Positions 22,037-31,835 of a DNA stretch of 64,000 nt are shown in pieces. The DNA comes from Peromyscus leucopus (Eukaryota > Chordata > Mammalia > Rodentia > Cricetidae): assembly GCF_004664715.2 (NCBI RefSeq), contig NC_051063.1, positions 115,988,829-116,052,828 on the forward strand. Reading direction: 5' to 3'. The first letter of the stretch is position 1, and each line of letters opens with the position of its first letter. The position numbers and the translations under genes are program-made. Below the pieces are notes generated by a model. That model searched no databases. It was given only the letters and a program-made list of their open reading frames with translations, and was not told the DNA's origin.

Positions 22037-22790
22037 TAGAAACACGATGATTGCAATGGGAAAGGACCACAATAATGGTCATTGAGCACAAGAAGATGAT
22101 CTTTCAATGATACTCAAAACCTATAGAACCTGATTCTCATATTAGATTCTTCCCCAATTTTTTCCATCCTACTCCTGGTGCTTGCCTAGCTGATCTTGGA
22201 TCTATCTTCTTTTCTGTATCTATATCTATGTATTTTTTTTGCTAGAAATGTTCTTTTTTTCCTATGCTCACTGGCTTCTTTGAAGTGCTTTCTAGTTTAC
22301 CCACCAAGGATCAAGGAAGTCCAGCATCCTCATACACCTGCGCTTCTAACATGTATGCTGGTTTACAAAATGTATGTGTTACGGGACTATCTCTCTGAAA
22401 AGCTACTACCCATAAGAGCAGATGCTCTTGAACATTTTTTATAAAATCGTTGGCTTATGTCAGTGCTCAACATTCTCAGAATATTCGCTAAATGTAAAAG
22501 CAATAACATTAGGCTATGTTAGATTTGGGATAATTTTCTAATATTAAATGTTGTCAAAATCCTTATAAAAACCTAAGGACACCAGTTTTGATCTGTTTTT
22601 GTCCTTTGTGTGAAAGAGAATTACTTCATAGCTTACTTATATTAATTTAGTAAATATTTGAGGAAAAATTTGATGTCATGATCAAAGATAAATGTAACTT
22701 TGCATTCATCTTCAAGTTGTTCATAATTTAATAAGGCATACTTTAGAGTTACGACTTAAAAGGTATTTGTGCCCAGAAGTACATAGCATA
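22037..22790. other. Unassigned
   Basis: No recognised repeat, gene or microsatellite. The 82-codon frame at 22196-22444 has no recognisable domain; its hydrophobic start reflects T-rich DNA. Confidence 0.4.
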
Positions 22791-23006
22791 AGGGCTGGAG
22801 AGACAGTTCAGCAGTTATGAACACTTATTACTCTTGTAAAGGACCAGCATTCAATTCCCAGCATCAAAATAATGGCTTACAACTATTTGTAACTCCAGTC
22901 CAGGGAGACTGATACCCTCTCTGACCTCTATGGATAGCAGGTATGCATATGGTGCATATCAATCTACGAAGGCAAAACACTGATATGTATAAAATAAATA
23001 AATGTA
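22791..23006 (+). mobile_element. B3/B2-type SINE
   Basis: Begins AGGGCTGGAGAGACAGTTCAGCAGTTATGA, written here only as its head AGGGCTGGAGAGACAGTTCA, followed by CATTCAATTCCCAGCATC and a tail rich in AAATAAATAAATG. Diverged tRNA-derived head typical of B2/B3. Confidence 0.85.
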
Positions 23007-23798
23007 TAAAAATTAAGTGCACAGTGATGTTAACTGCAGTATAATTTCAATATATCAGACTGTGCTAAAATGATGTCCTAGGGTCAATTTTATTCTCACA
23101 GAGTATAGGTAAGAAAAGGTAAAAATTAAATTTTATACTAATTATGATTAGAGATTGGAATTTGGAGTTTTCTGAATTAGGCTTAAACTCACTTCTAGGA
23201 GTCCTTTCCTATTATGGACTTGAAAGAAACCCCAGATGGTTTCTTTGGATAATGGAAATGAAATCCTTGATCCTCTATAAAGTTTTCTCTGACTTTTCCA
23301 ATTAAATTGGAATACTTGCCAGTCCAGCCTTCAGGAAATTACTTGAAAGGCCATTTTCTCACACCAAGTAAAAAAGCTCAATATCTTGGCGTTAACCATC
23401 AGTGGGAGATAGGCTATTCAGAGCACGAGTCAGCGTTTTTTGCATATTGCCCTATGCAAAAGAAATTACATCAGAATCACAAAATAAATGATACTAATAA
23501 TAGCATCATAGAGGTTCAAACCTTTCATCCTAAGCAATGGTCCTAATGCCTGTCTTAAGCAAAGCCATCTTCCAGGGCTCTGACCTGGATGGCCGGAGAG
23601 AAATCTGGGTCTGTTGATAGCGCAGCTGGTAATACATCCTACAAATGCTGGTGTGTAATACAGATAGAAACATACTATTTCACACACCTGAGCTTGGGCA
23701 TATTGGAGGATCTTGAGGGGTGTTCTTTGACTTTCACCCTTGGAGACTTACCATGGATTCAGCACGAGAAGCTTGATGAAATAGTGCAAATACCCATG
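23007..23798. other. Unassigned
   Basis: No repeat recognised. Open frames at 23307-23546 and 23589-23930 were inspected: no domain, no signal peptide, and the second runs into a MIR element, so neither is supported as a gene. Confidence 0.4.
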
Positions 23799-23915
23799 GC
23801 TTTGGAGTCTGCATACCTGGGCTGGCTCCAAATTGCACTACTAGTGTTCTTGGACAGCTTATATTCTTTTAAACTCAATCTCCCTATCTATGAAGTGGAT
23901 ATAATGGTTATCCTC
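23799..23915 (+). mobile_element. MIR SINE
   Basis: Follows the MIR core order: GCTTTGGAGTCTGCATACCTGG, then a central block, then CTCAATCTCCCTATCTATGAAGTGGATATAATGG, each much diverged; I cite here only the first words TTTGGAGTCTGCATACCTGG. An ancient element that predates rodents. Confidence 0.65.
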
Positions 23916-24059
23916 CATCCTTTCGGCTGACTGATACTTCCTATAAATTCAAAGGACTGTCATTAATATTGCTTATCATAGAATGTAAAATTATGACCAA
24001 GCTGAAAACATCAATGTGCCTGGTTCTGAACACTGCCTCACATGCATCATTTAAAAGAT

Positions 24060-24125
24060 TTGTTATCTTGGAGAAGTTATTGATCTTCTTGTGATTCAGT
24101 TTCTTATTTTAGAAATCAGTCAAAT
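24060..24125 (+). mobile_element. MIR fragment
   Basis: CTTGGAGAAGTTATTGATCT followed by TTCAGTTTCTTATTTTAG matches the order of the MIR 3' core, but it is short and diverged. Confidence 0.45.
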
Positions 24126-24592
24126 CATATTGAAGTGACTACCAACATTATATGTTTACGGTTAGTGTCCAAGAAGGTGGTGATCTTACCTATCTTAATA
24201 TAGTGTTTAGTGTTTAGTAACTTCAAGAAAAGCTGGCTATCAGCAACATAATTGTCATCACCATGACTATTCTCATTACTGTCACTGTTCTTAGCATCTT
24301 CAACTCTGATGATATGCTATTCACCAATGCCACCCATACAGTATAGGTTCTTTTCTATTGAACTTGTCACCTCCTTGCAATAACTTTCAAGAAGATACTT
24401 ATTACCCAGAACTTGCAGCTTTGTAACAGATTGCCCATTATTTGCTTCATGCCTGATACAATATATAACCCAACAGTTTCATATTCCCTGACTATAGGTA
24501 AGTAAAGCTCTTTCATGGAAAATACATACTGTTGTCAAATAAGGGGAAACTAAGGCAGAGATCAAGACTATGTGTCATTTGACTCATTATAA
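24126..24592. other. Unassigned
   Basis: AT-rich, no recognised repeat or coding frame. Confidence 0.4.
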
Positions 24593-24780
24593 TGGGGAGG
24601 GGCTTGGACCTGCCCCTACTGCATGTACCAGGCTCTGCTTACTTCCCATGGGAGGCCTTACTTTCTGGTAGGAGGGAATGGGGGGCATGGGTTGGTGGGG
24701 GAGGCTGGAGGAGCAGGAGGAGGGAAGAGGAGGATCTGTGACTGGTATGTAAAATGAATAAAAATTTTCTTAATTAAAAA
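24593..24780 (+). mobile_element. 5'-truncated L1, 3' UTR only
   Basis: G-rich 3' UTR (CATGGGAGGCCTTACTTTCT, then a polypurine run) ending in GTGACTGGTATGTAAAATGA, AATAAA and an A-rich tail. Same 3' end type as at 37.2 kb and 44.5 kb. Confidence 0.85.
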
Positions 24781-25254
24781 ATACTAGTTGCTATTTGTTT
24801 ACTAGCATCTCTGTACCAGACATTGTGTTCTTAAGCTGTAGCACTTGATGCTTCTAATCCTTTGGAAGAAGTAGGAAGGAAATAAGAAGACAATAGGACT
24901 CAGTTCTGGAGCCAACAAAAAAGGGCTTGATCTTCATCTGAGATTGTGTACTGGAATTTTTAAGTTCTATGATTTAGTAAAATGATTATTTTTCTCTCAG
25001 GAATTCCTTCTCTATCTATACACATTTCATCTACATCCAAAGGCCACACTTAAATGTTATTTTACCCCAGGTTAGATTTTCTAGCTTAGTGAGTTAGCCA
25101 TACTAGCCTGTGCTCTTCCTTCATCTCTATAGAAATTACCACAAGTATTATTAGTTTAAGTTATGTTTTCTACCTCTCCCACAAACCATAAGTTCATGAA
25201 GGGAAATAATATCTAATACGTATTTGTATCTGTGTATTCAGCATAGAGCATGTG

Positions 25255-25257
<3 letters not shown>
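24781..25257. other. Unassigned
   Basis: No repeat recognised, apart from a 45-bp phrase at about 24957-25001 that recurs at 26611-26655. Confidence 0.4.

Positions 25258-25333
<76 letters not shown>
25258..25333. repeat. Compound (CT)n(CA)n microsatellite
   Basis: About 19 CT units flow directly into about 18 CA units. The Ser/Leu then Thr/His open frame over it is an artefact. Confidence 0.95.
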
Positions 25334-25334
<1 letters not shown>

Positions 25335-26402
25335 CAAAGAATGCGTTACTTTTGAAGTAGGTAAGTGTTTCTTAGATAAACTTCTACTGATAATGTTAGC
25401 ATTTTCTTTCCTAGCAAAATACTGCAATATTTCTGTGGATCCTTAATTCCCATTTGCAAAGAACCACCTATTCTTTATACTATGCAAATCTCCCCTTTGC
25501 AGGGAAACAAATAGCAATGACAGCAGATGATTACAGTAAGTAATTTGCTGAGTGATTGTTTAAATACTAGATAAGGATATAACTGGACTTGATCTGTGAA
25601 TGAGAATGAAGTCTGGTGTTTTGCGATTTCTTTTATCCAAAATTACTTTCTCTATAAACCCAAACTCATCTCTAGGCTCATCAGAATCTGGTGCCCAATC
25701 AGGAAGCTCCCTGGAGAAGGGTATCTCCTGATCTTAGGGCTGGAATAAAGTTCATTTTCCTTGTGACATCCTTGAAGTTTCTTCTTTCTCTTTTCCTCTG
25801 GTTCCTCTCTTGGATCTGGCTGCTCCCTGTTAACTATGCTCATGGTTTATTATGTCAGGAAAAGGGATAAAGTAGAAAATCCAGGACAGGGCCAGTGGAA
25901 ATTCAGTTTCACCATACTTGCCTCTGCTGCTTCTGTATTGACAAAGGAAATAAAGCAGCATTACTGCAAATGACGGGCTTCACTATGACAGTGCTGACCT
26001 TATGCCCTAACCACTATGAATGCTTGTGAGGATAGAGAGAGGACAGAGGATAAATAGCCCTTGGGGTCCTTTAGGCTGTTTCCTTCAGAAACTATTTCAA
26101 TACTGTAGTGAGGACAATAAAACATCTTGTACAATCTTAGACATTTAGAAGTTATCATTGGAAGCCAAGTAAACTAGAGGGCTGTCATTGCTTGAACAGT
26201 TTTATAATTCTTTAATCTCACTAATAGCCATGGCTTCCCAAAGAGATAAACCTTATCATTATAATTAACACAGATGAATACAGTTTGCTTTTCTCTTACA
26301 TGGTCTATTTATTAGACACGTTGAACTTGTAAAACAATTACATTTCATTTAAGTTCGGGTATATTAAATTTACTAATAGTGAATATGTACCAGCTTTTTT
26401 AA
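25334..26402. other. Unassigned
   Basis: No recognised repeat or gene. The minus frame 25652-25843 is Lys/Glu-rich without a known domain. Confidence 0.4.
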
Positions 26403-26625
26403 AATTTTTTTTTTAATTTTTTTTTTTTTTTTTTTTTTTTTGGTTTTTCGAGACAGGGTTTCTCTGTGGAGCTTTGTGTCTTTCCTGGGACTCATTTGGT
26501 AGTCCAGGCTGGCCTCGAACTCACAGAGATCCACCTGGCTCTGCCTCCCAAGTGCTGGGATTAAAGGCGTGTGCCACCACTGCCCGGCAGCTTTTTTTTT
26601 TTTTTTTTTTTTTTTTAAGTTCTAT
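26403..26625 (-). mobile_element. B1 SINE between T-runs
   Basis: Body at about 26438-26589: TTTCGAGACAGGGTTTCTCT to GTGTGCCACCACTGCCCGGC. A long T-run at 26403-26437 is its tail on the plus strand. The words CAGCTTTTTT before (26392-26402) and after (26588 on) look like target duplications. Little diverged, hence fairly young. Confidence 0.95.
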
Positions 26626-26721
26626 GATTTAATCAAATTTTTTTTTCTCTCAGGGTTTCTAAAAAAAGAACAGTGTGATTTGTAATTAATAACATTTTGG
26701 TAAAAAGGCCACTATTGGTAA

Positions 26722-26806
26722 TTGTGGTGGTGCATGCCTATAATATTAGTCCCAAGGAGGCAATGGCAGGAATGTTGTAAGTTCAAAGCCAACTTGGACT
26801 ATATAG
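26722..26806 (+). mobile_element. B1-related (PB1/B4-type) SINE fragment
   Basis: GTGGTGGTGCATGCCTATAA, then GAGGCAATGGCAGGAATG and TTCAAAGCCAACTTGG follow the B1 left-monomer order; diverged and followed directly by a CA repeat, which probably grew from its tail. Confidence 0.7.
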
Positions 26807-26808
26807 CA

Positions 26809-26858
<50 letters not shown>

Positions 26859-26870
26859 AAACACACACAG
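26807..26870. repeat. (CA)n microsatellite
   Basis: About 23 CA units from 26809, then imperfect ACACAAACACACACAG. Confidence 0.9.
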
Positions 26871-27239
26871 CACTTATTGTCAAAAAAAAGAACACAATCC
26901 AAGAACAAAACAGATTGCTTTAAATAAAGTTCATTTATGTACGTTAAAACATGCATATTCTACTGGCCAGCTATTTTTGAGGATGACTCCTTAATATATA
27001 TCTGAAGACTTTTAAGAAAATGTCTGCAACAAAACATCAACAACAAAAAAATCAAAAACAACAACAACAACAAAATGTCTGTAATGCCCTTCCCATATTA
27101 AAACTAGAAAGCAATCCTAATGGTCATCTAGTAAATAAGGAACAAACACAAGTTGGGCATACTCATGTGATGAAATAAAATAGCAGTCAGATCAATGAAC
27201 AAAGCTGCTTTCGAAAATATGAATCTTAACAGGGACTGG
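26871..27239. other. Unassigned, with a short (CAA)n stretch
   Basis: A-rich; CAA/CAACAA repeats near 27030-27075. Otherwise nothing recognised. Confidence 0.4.
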
Positions 27240-27955
27240 TTGAAAAAAATTAAATGAAACCTAGAACACAGAGGTGAAGGCTCCATGCATGCACAAGCTC
27301 GCCCTCTCTATGTACAATGTGCTGTGTGGATGTTGTACTTGACAATGAGGCCCAGCTGTCAGTTTTTTGGAAAGGCTTTCTCTGGCAACAGATGGAAGTG
27401 AGTGCAAAGACCCCACAGCCAGAGACAATGCAGAGAGTGTCTAAATTGGAGGTCTTCATAGGGTCCTACCCCTCAGAGCTCAGAGAACCCCTTGGAAGAA
27501 AGGAAGGGAAGATTCTGGGAATCAGAGGGGATAGAGGACACCAGGGACACAAGGCCCACCAAATCAGCTAAGCAGAGACCAAAGTAACAAGCACAAGGCC
27601 TGCCTGAATCTAGAGCAGGTTCTTTGTGTATGTATTATGCCTGTTAGATTGGTGTTTTTGTAGGACTCCTCAAAGTGGGAGCAGGTGTTTCTCTGACTTT
27701 TTGCCTACTCTTAGGGCTCTTTTCCTTCTATTGGGCTGCTTTGTATAGCCTCAGTCTGAGGACTTTTGTATTGTCTTATTGTATCCTGTTTTGTCATTCT
27801 CTCTTGGAGTCCTGCTCTTTTGTGAAGGGAAACAGAGGGGGAATGGATCTGGGGGGGGAGAGGGAGGAGTGGAGGTGGGAGGAGTAGAGGGAGGGAGGGG
27901 AAACTGGTCAGGATGTATTGTATGAGAGAAGAATCTATTTTCAGTAAAAAAAAAT
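27240..27955 (+). mobile_element. Old L1 (Lx-type) 3' UTR
   Basis: The right half follows the Lx 3' UTR order: GGACTCCTCAAAGTGGGAGC, TTTTGCCTACTCTTAGGGCT-like words, CTTTTGTGAAGGGAAACAGA, a G/A-rich run at 27850-27905, and GTCAGGATGTATTGTATGAG before an A-rich end. The left half (27240-27620) is a less certain extension. The frames at 27317-27571 and 27675-27887 lie in it and are not genes. Confidence 0.7.
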
Positions 27956-28584
27956 AGTTAAACACTTTATTTTTAAGAAGTAATTCTCATTACAGTCATA
28001 TCCAAGGTAATACAAATTCAAAACATCAGAAGCATATAATCAAAAATCAAAAGTGTTTAATAGAAAAATTTACATGAAGAAGATGTTTCAATGGACACCC
28101 CAAGATTTTGGGAATGGTGGCACCATGGAATATAAGCTGCTTGCACTGAGTGGGGCCACTCCCCAGACTATGCTCCTTGTGCTGTTATGATAAATTCATA
28201 GAAAGGTCTGGTCAGAACCACCAGAGCTCAGGTGATGATACTGAATGCTCTGGATGCTGGGCATAGAGATCTTGAGTAAATTTTCACTCTTATTTTCATT
28301 CAGTTAGTTCCCTGTTTTGTCTCCATTCATTCCTTTAGCATTGTATGATGGGTGTATGTATCTTGCATTTTGTCTTTACAGGGCTTATGGATAAGAATTG
28401 TACCTGAGTCTTAGAAGAAACTTGGGAATGGTGATAAAGCTTTTAAAACCATATATGGAGGAACAAAGGACCCATAAATAAATATTCTCAGCAATGGAGA
28501 CCTAAACTGTTACAAAGGTATAAAAGCCTAAAGTACAGGGTCAACAGTTTCTAGGAAAAATTAAGCAACAGAAAACAAATTATT
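27956..28584. other. Unassigned, possibly old repeat
   Basis: 28300-28460 vaguely resembles a rodent-wide repeat, but I cannot name it or set its edges. Confidence 0.3.
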
Positions 28585-29475
28585 CAATTAATAAATAGTC
28601 TAAAGAACAGGGTCAGCAGTTCTCAAAGAAGTTCACAAAATCACAACAAATATTTGAAAATATTCAACCCCTAAGTCATTAGAAAAGTGCAAATTAATAC
28701 TACTCTGAGATTCCCTCTCACTCCATTCCGAATGGCTATTATCAAGAAAATTAAAAAAATGCAGATGAGGATATGGAGAAAGATGATGAATCCTTGTATA
28801 CTACTGGTGAGAATATAAACTAGTTCATCCACTGTGAAAGTCAGTATGAAGTTTTCTCAAAAAAAAGAGAAGAAAAAACCTAAAAATAGAACTACTACAT
28901 CACCCAGCTGTATCATCCCTAAGTTTATAGCTGAAGGACTCTAAGTCAATATGCTTTGGAGTTACTTGTATACCCACACTTATCACTGTACTAGTAAGCA
29001 TAATCCAGGGGAGCATCCAGACTAGGTGCCCATTGACACATAAATAGAAAAGGAAAATGTGGCAATACACACAATGGAATTTTATTCAGCTAAAAGGAAC
29101 AATGCAATCATGACATGTGTAGTAAAATAGTGTCATCATTATGTCAAATGAAATAAGCCAGAGAAAGTCTTCTATCATTTCTCTTACAAGTAGACTTTAG
29201 ATTTAAATTTATATAAAGATGTATTCATATGCACTTATACCTATGACATTAAAGTGGAAAGGACACTGTGAGAAAGGAGGAAGAGATGTGGAGGGATGGA
29301 AAAGGCATATGAGAAATGATAATGGAGTATGAGTCATGTAATTAAAGGACTAGTCATAGATAACAGAAACCAGTAAGAGGGAGAGGGGCAAAAGATCATA
29401 GTGTGATGGTGTATATGTATGAAATGTCACAATGCAACACTGAACTGTATGTTTAAAATTAACTTAAAAAGAGAA
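28585..29475 (+). pseudogene. Ancient L1, ORF2 end and 3' UTR
   Basis: Diverged but collinear with mammalian L1 ORF2: GAAAAGTGCAAATTAATACT, CCGAATGGCTATTATCAAG, GGATATGGAGAAAGATGATG, ATACACACAATGGAATTTTATTC. It then runs into a 3' UTR with the usual GAGGAAGAGATGTGGAGGGA-type purine words. No frame of note survives. Confidence 0.75.
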
Positions 29476-29479
29476 ATAG

Positions 29480-29640
29480 ATCAAAACCACAATGAAATAT
29501 CATTTCAAATCCACTATTATAAGAAACACAAAAGATGATAAATACTGGGGAGGATGTGGGGAGAAGGGAACTCTCATACAGTGTTAGTGAGAATATAAAT
29601 TAATGTAGCTACCAAAAATAGGCTATTTCTTCAATAAATA
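29480..29640 (+). pseudogene. Second ancient L1 ORF2 scrap
   Basis: CAATGAAATATCATTTCAAA and ACTGGGGAGGATGTGGGGAG repeat the region already read at about 28700-28800, so this is a separate, tandemly placed L1 fragment in the same orientation. Confidence 0.7.
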
Positions 29641-29921
29641 TGTAAATCAAACTATGGAATCTTGAAGTTGGGCTGAATTCATTTTGCATTGTGAGATGGT
29701 CATGAGCCTATGGGGGCCAATAGTTGAATGTTGTTAACTGAGTGTATGAAATGTCCTTAGATGTTAGGTAATGGCACTGTTTTGGGAGTTTGTAGTGCCT
29801 TTATAATTTGGGAACTGGCTGGCCACAATTGATCGCTGTCGAATAAATGGCCTTTGAAGCTTATTGTCTGATATGGCTTCTGGTCCTGTCCTCTGTTTCC
29901 TAGTGTGAGAATCTATATATA

Positions 29922-30251
29922 TGATGGTTTCAATGAGAATGGTCCCCATGGCTCTTATGTTTGGATTCTTGGTCCTCAGTTGGTGGAACTGTTTGGAAGG
30001 AATTAGAAATGTGGTTTTGTTGGAGGAAGTTTGTCTCTGAGGGTGAGCTTTGAGATTTCAAAGACTGGCAGCCATTCCCAGTTTTCTCTCTCTGCCTCCT
30101 GCTCATTTGAGATGTGAGTTCTGAGCTGTTCCTGCTACCATGCCTTTACTCCACCATCACAGACTCTAACTCTCTCATATTAAATACTTTTTCTTTTAAG
30201 TTGCCTCTGTTATGGTGCTTTTTCACAGCAATAGAAAAATAACTATGACAC
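29922..30251 (+). mobile_element. Rodent medium-reiterated repeat (URR1-like)
   Basis: Collinear with a common rodent non-coding repeat: GGTCCTCAGTTGGTGGAACT, TTGGAGGAAGTTTGTCTCTG, CCATGCCTTTACTCCACC, then GGTGCTTTTTCACAGCAATAG at its end. I believe this is URR1 (a non-autonomous hAT-type DNA transposon), from memory only. No transposase sequence is present. Confidence 0.5.
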
Positions 30252-30599
30252 TACACCAAGGCTCTTGAAGACATGGGGCTTTATGATGTTCCTCCCCTAC
30301 AATAGTGGAATTTGAAACCATGAAATCCAGTAGCTCTCTCTCTAATGTTTCTGTTCATTGTCTTATCATAGTGAGAAGGAAAGTAACAGTGTATAGGAGC
30401 CAATGAGGGATATCAGAAAGGAAATAGACTTGGGAAAGTTGAGGCCATAACCATCTGTAAAAACTGCTGCCATTGTATTTTTTGTTAATTTGTATTTCCT
30501 GCCTGCAAAAACTAACAGGAAATTTTCTCTGGAGTGGAGAGAAAATTTAACTTGGGAGAGCTTCTCTTTAGTGCTATGATAATGCTGGCTGGGCTTTTG
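30252..30599. other. Unassigned
   Basis: No recognised repeat. The minus frame 30366-30614 (82 codons) runs into the next repeat and has no known domain. Confidence 0.35.
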
Positions 30600-30991
30600 G
30601 TTGTTTATTGTCAACCTGAAACAGCCTAGGGTTATCTGGAAAGAAGGACTTCAGTTGCGAAAATTCCTTCATAAGACGGGCCTATAGTCAAGTCTGTGAG
30701 ACATTTTCTTGATTAATGATTGATGTGGGAAGGCCCAGCCCACTGTGGGTGGGGCCACACTTGGGCAGGTGGTCCTGAGTTGTACAAGGGAACAGATTGA
30801 AGGAGCCATGGGAAGCAAGCCAGTAGGCAGTGTTTGTCCACACCCTCTGCTTCAGTTCTTGCGTGCATTTTCCTGCTTTGAATTCCTGTTCTTGCTTCCC
30901 TTCATGAGGGACTACAACTGTTAGCTGAAATGAACTCTCTCTTCCTCAAGTTCATTTGCTAATAGTGTTTATCACAGCAATAGAAAGAACA
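30600..30991 (+). mobile_element. Second rodent medium-reiterated repeat
   Basis: Words TATTGTCAACCTGAAACAGC, TTCTTGATTAATGATTGATG, AGCCCACTGTGGGTGGGGCC and TTTATCACAGCAATAGAAAG follow a well-known rodent repeat. Its last about 30 bp match the end of the element at 29922-30251, so the two are probably related families. Confidence 0.55.
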
Positions 30992-31688
30992 CTCAGACAA
31001 TATTGGGAGGTACCATTTGCTGTGCTATAGCAGAATTTTATGGGGAAATCTGAAGCACTTTTGTCTAATTTACAGAAATTGCTCTAATCATTAACCCGTG
31101 TAACTACCTTTTCATTGACTAATCTCAACACATTGTTGTCCTCCCTAAACTTTGTGCTTTACTCTTACAGATTGTCCTGTGACTTGGCCTTGATTGTCTA
31201 CACGGCCTCATTGACCCTACCTTCCTCAAAGATGTGTATGGCAGATTTCATGATTTAGTTGTCACTTACTAACTGTGACATACCATCTCCATCTTTCATA
31301 TAGGACTGCCTGGAAAGCGATTTCTTCTTTGTATGAGGTTCAAATAGTATATAGAATTAACCAACGTAATTATTTGCACATAATAGCTTTATATCTTTAC
31401 TGTCTAGCTGGAATGTACTGTGTATTGTATTCAATAAGAACTTTATAATTGAATTAATGATACTACAGCAAAAGCAAAATACAGCAAATAGGAAGGATTA
31501 CTTTTGCCAAAACGACAGGTGACCCAGTGCTTAATTTAGCTAGTAGGTCAGTTTAGAGAGAGTTCAGCTGTGTATCAGGGAAGCTATGGAAGAGAATCAA
31601 ATATTGCCCTTTTTAGTGAATTGTTATATTATGCCACATTCCCACTAGTTGTTCCTCAGATACTGTTTTTAGGACATCCAAAAATGAG
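30992..31688. other. Unassigned
   Basis: No recognised repeat or gene. Confidence 0.4.
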
Positions 31689-31835
31689 TTTTGAATCTAT
31701 AACCTTAGCACTTGGGGAGCAAATGCAGGAAGATCACAAGTTCAAGGTCAACAGGACTGAGGATTTAGATCAATGGTAGAGCACTTGTCTAGCATACACA
31801 ATGTCCTGTGTTCAATCTGTACTACTGAAAATAAG
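31689..31835 (+). mobile_element. B4 SINE (B1-like plus ID-like halves)
   Basis: Left half: TTAGCACTTGGGGAGCAAAT, GGAAGATCACAAGTTCAAGG (B1-like). Right half: ACTGAGGATTTAGATCAATG, GTAGAGCACTTGTCTAGCAT (ID-like). This fused order defines B4. The local 69-codon frame 31570-31779 partly overlaps it and is discounted. Confidence 0.75.

Noticed and set aside
23589..23930. 113-codon frame
   Set aside because: Its second half is a MIR element and the first half shows no domain; probably chance.
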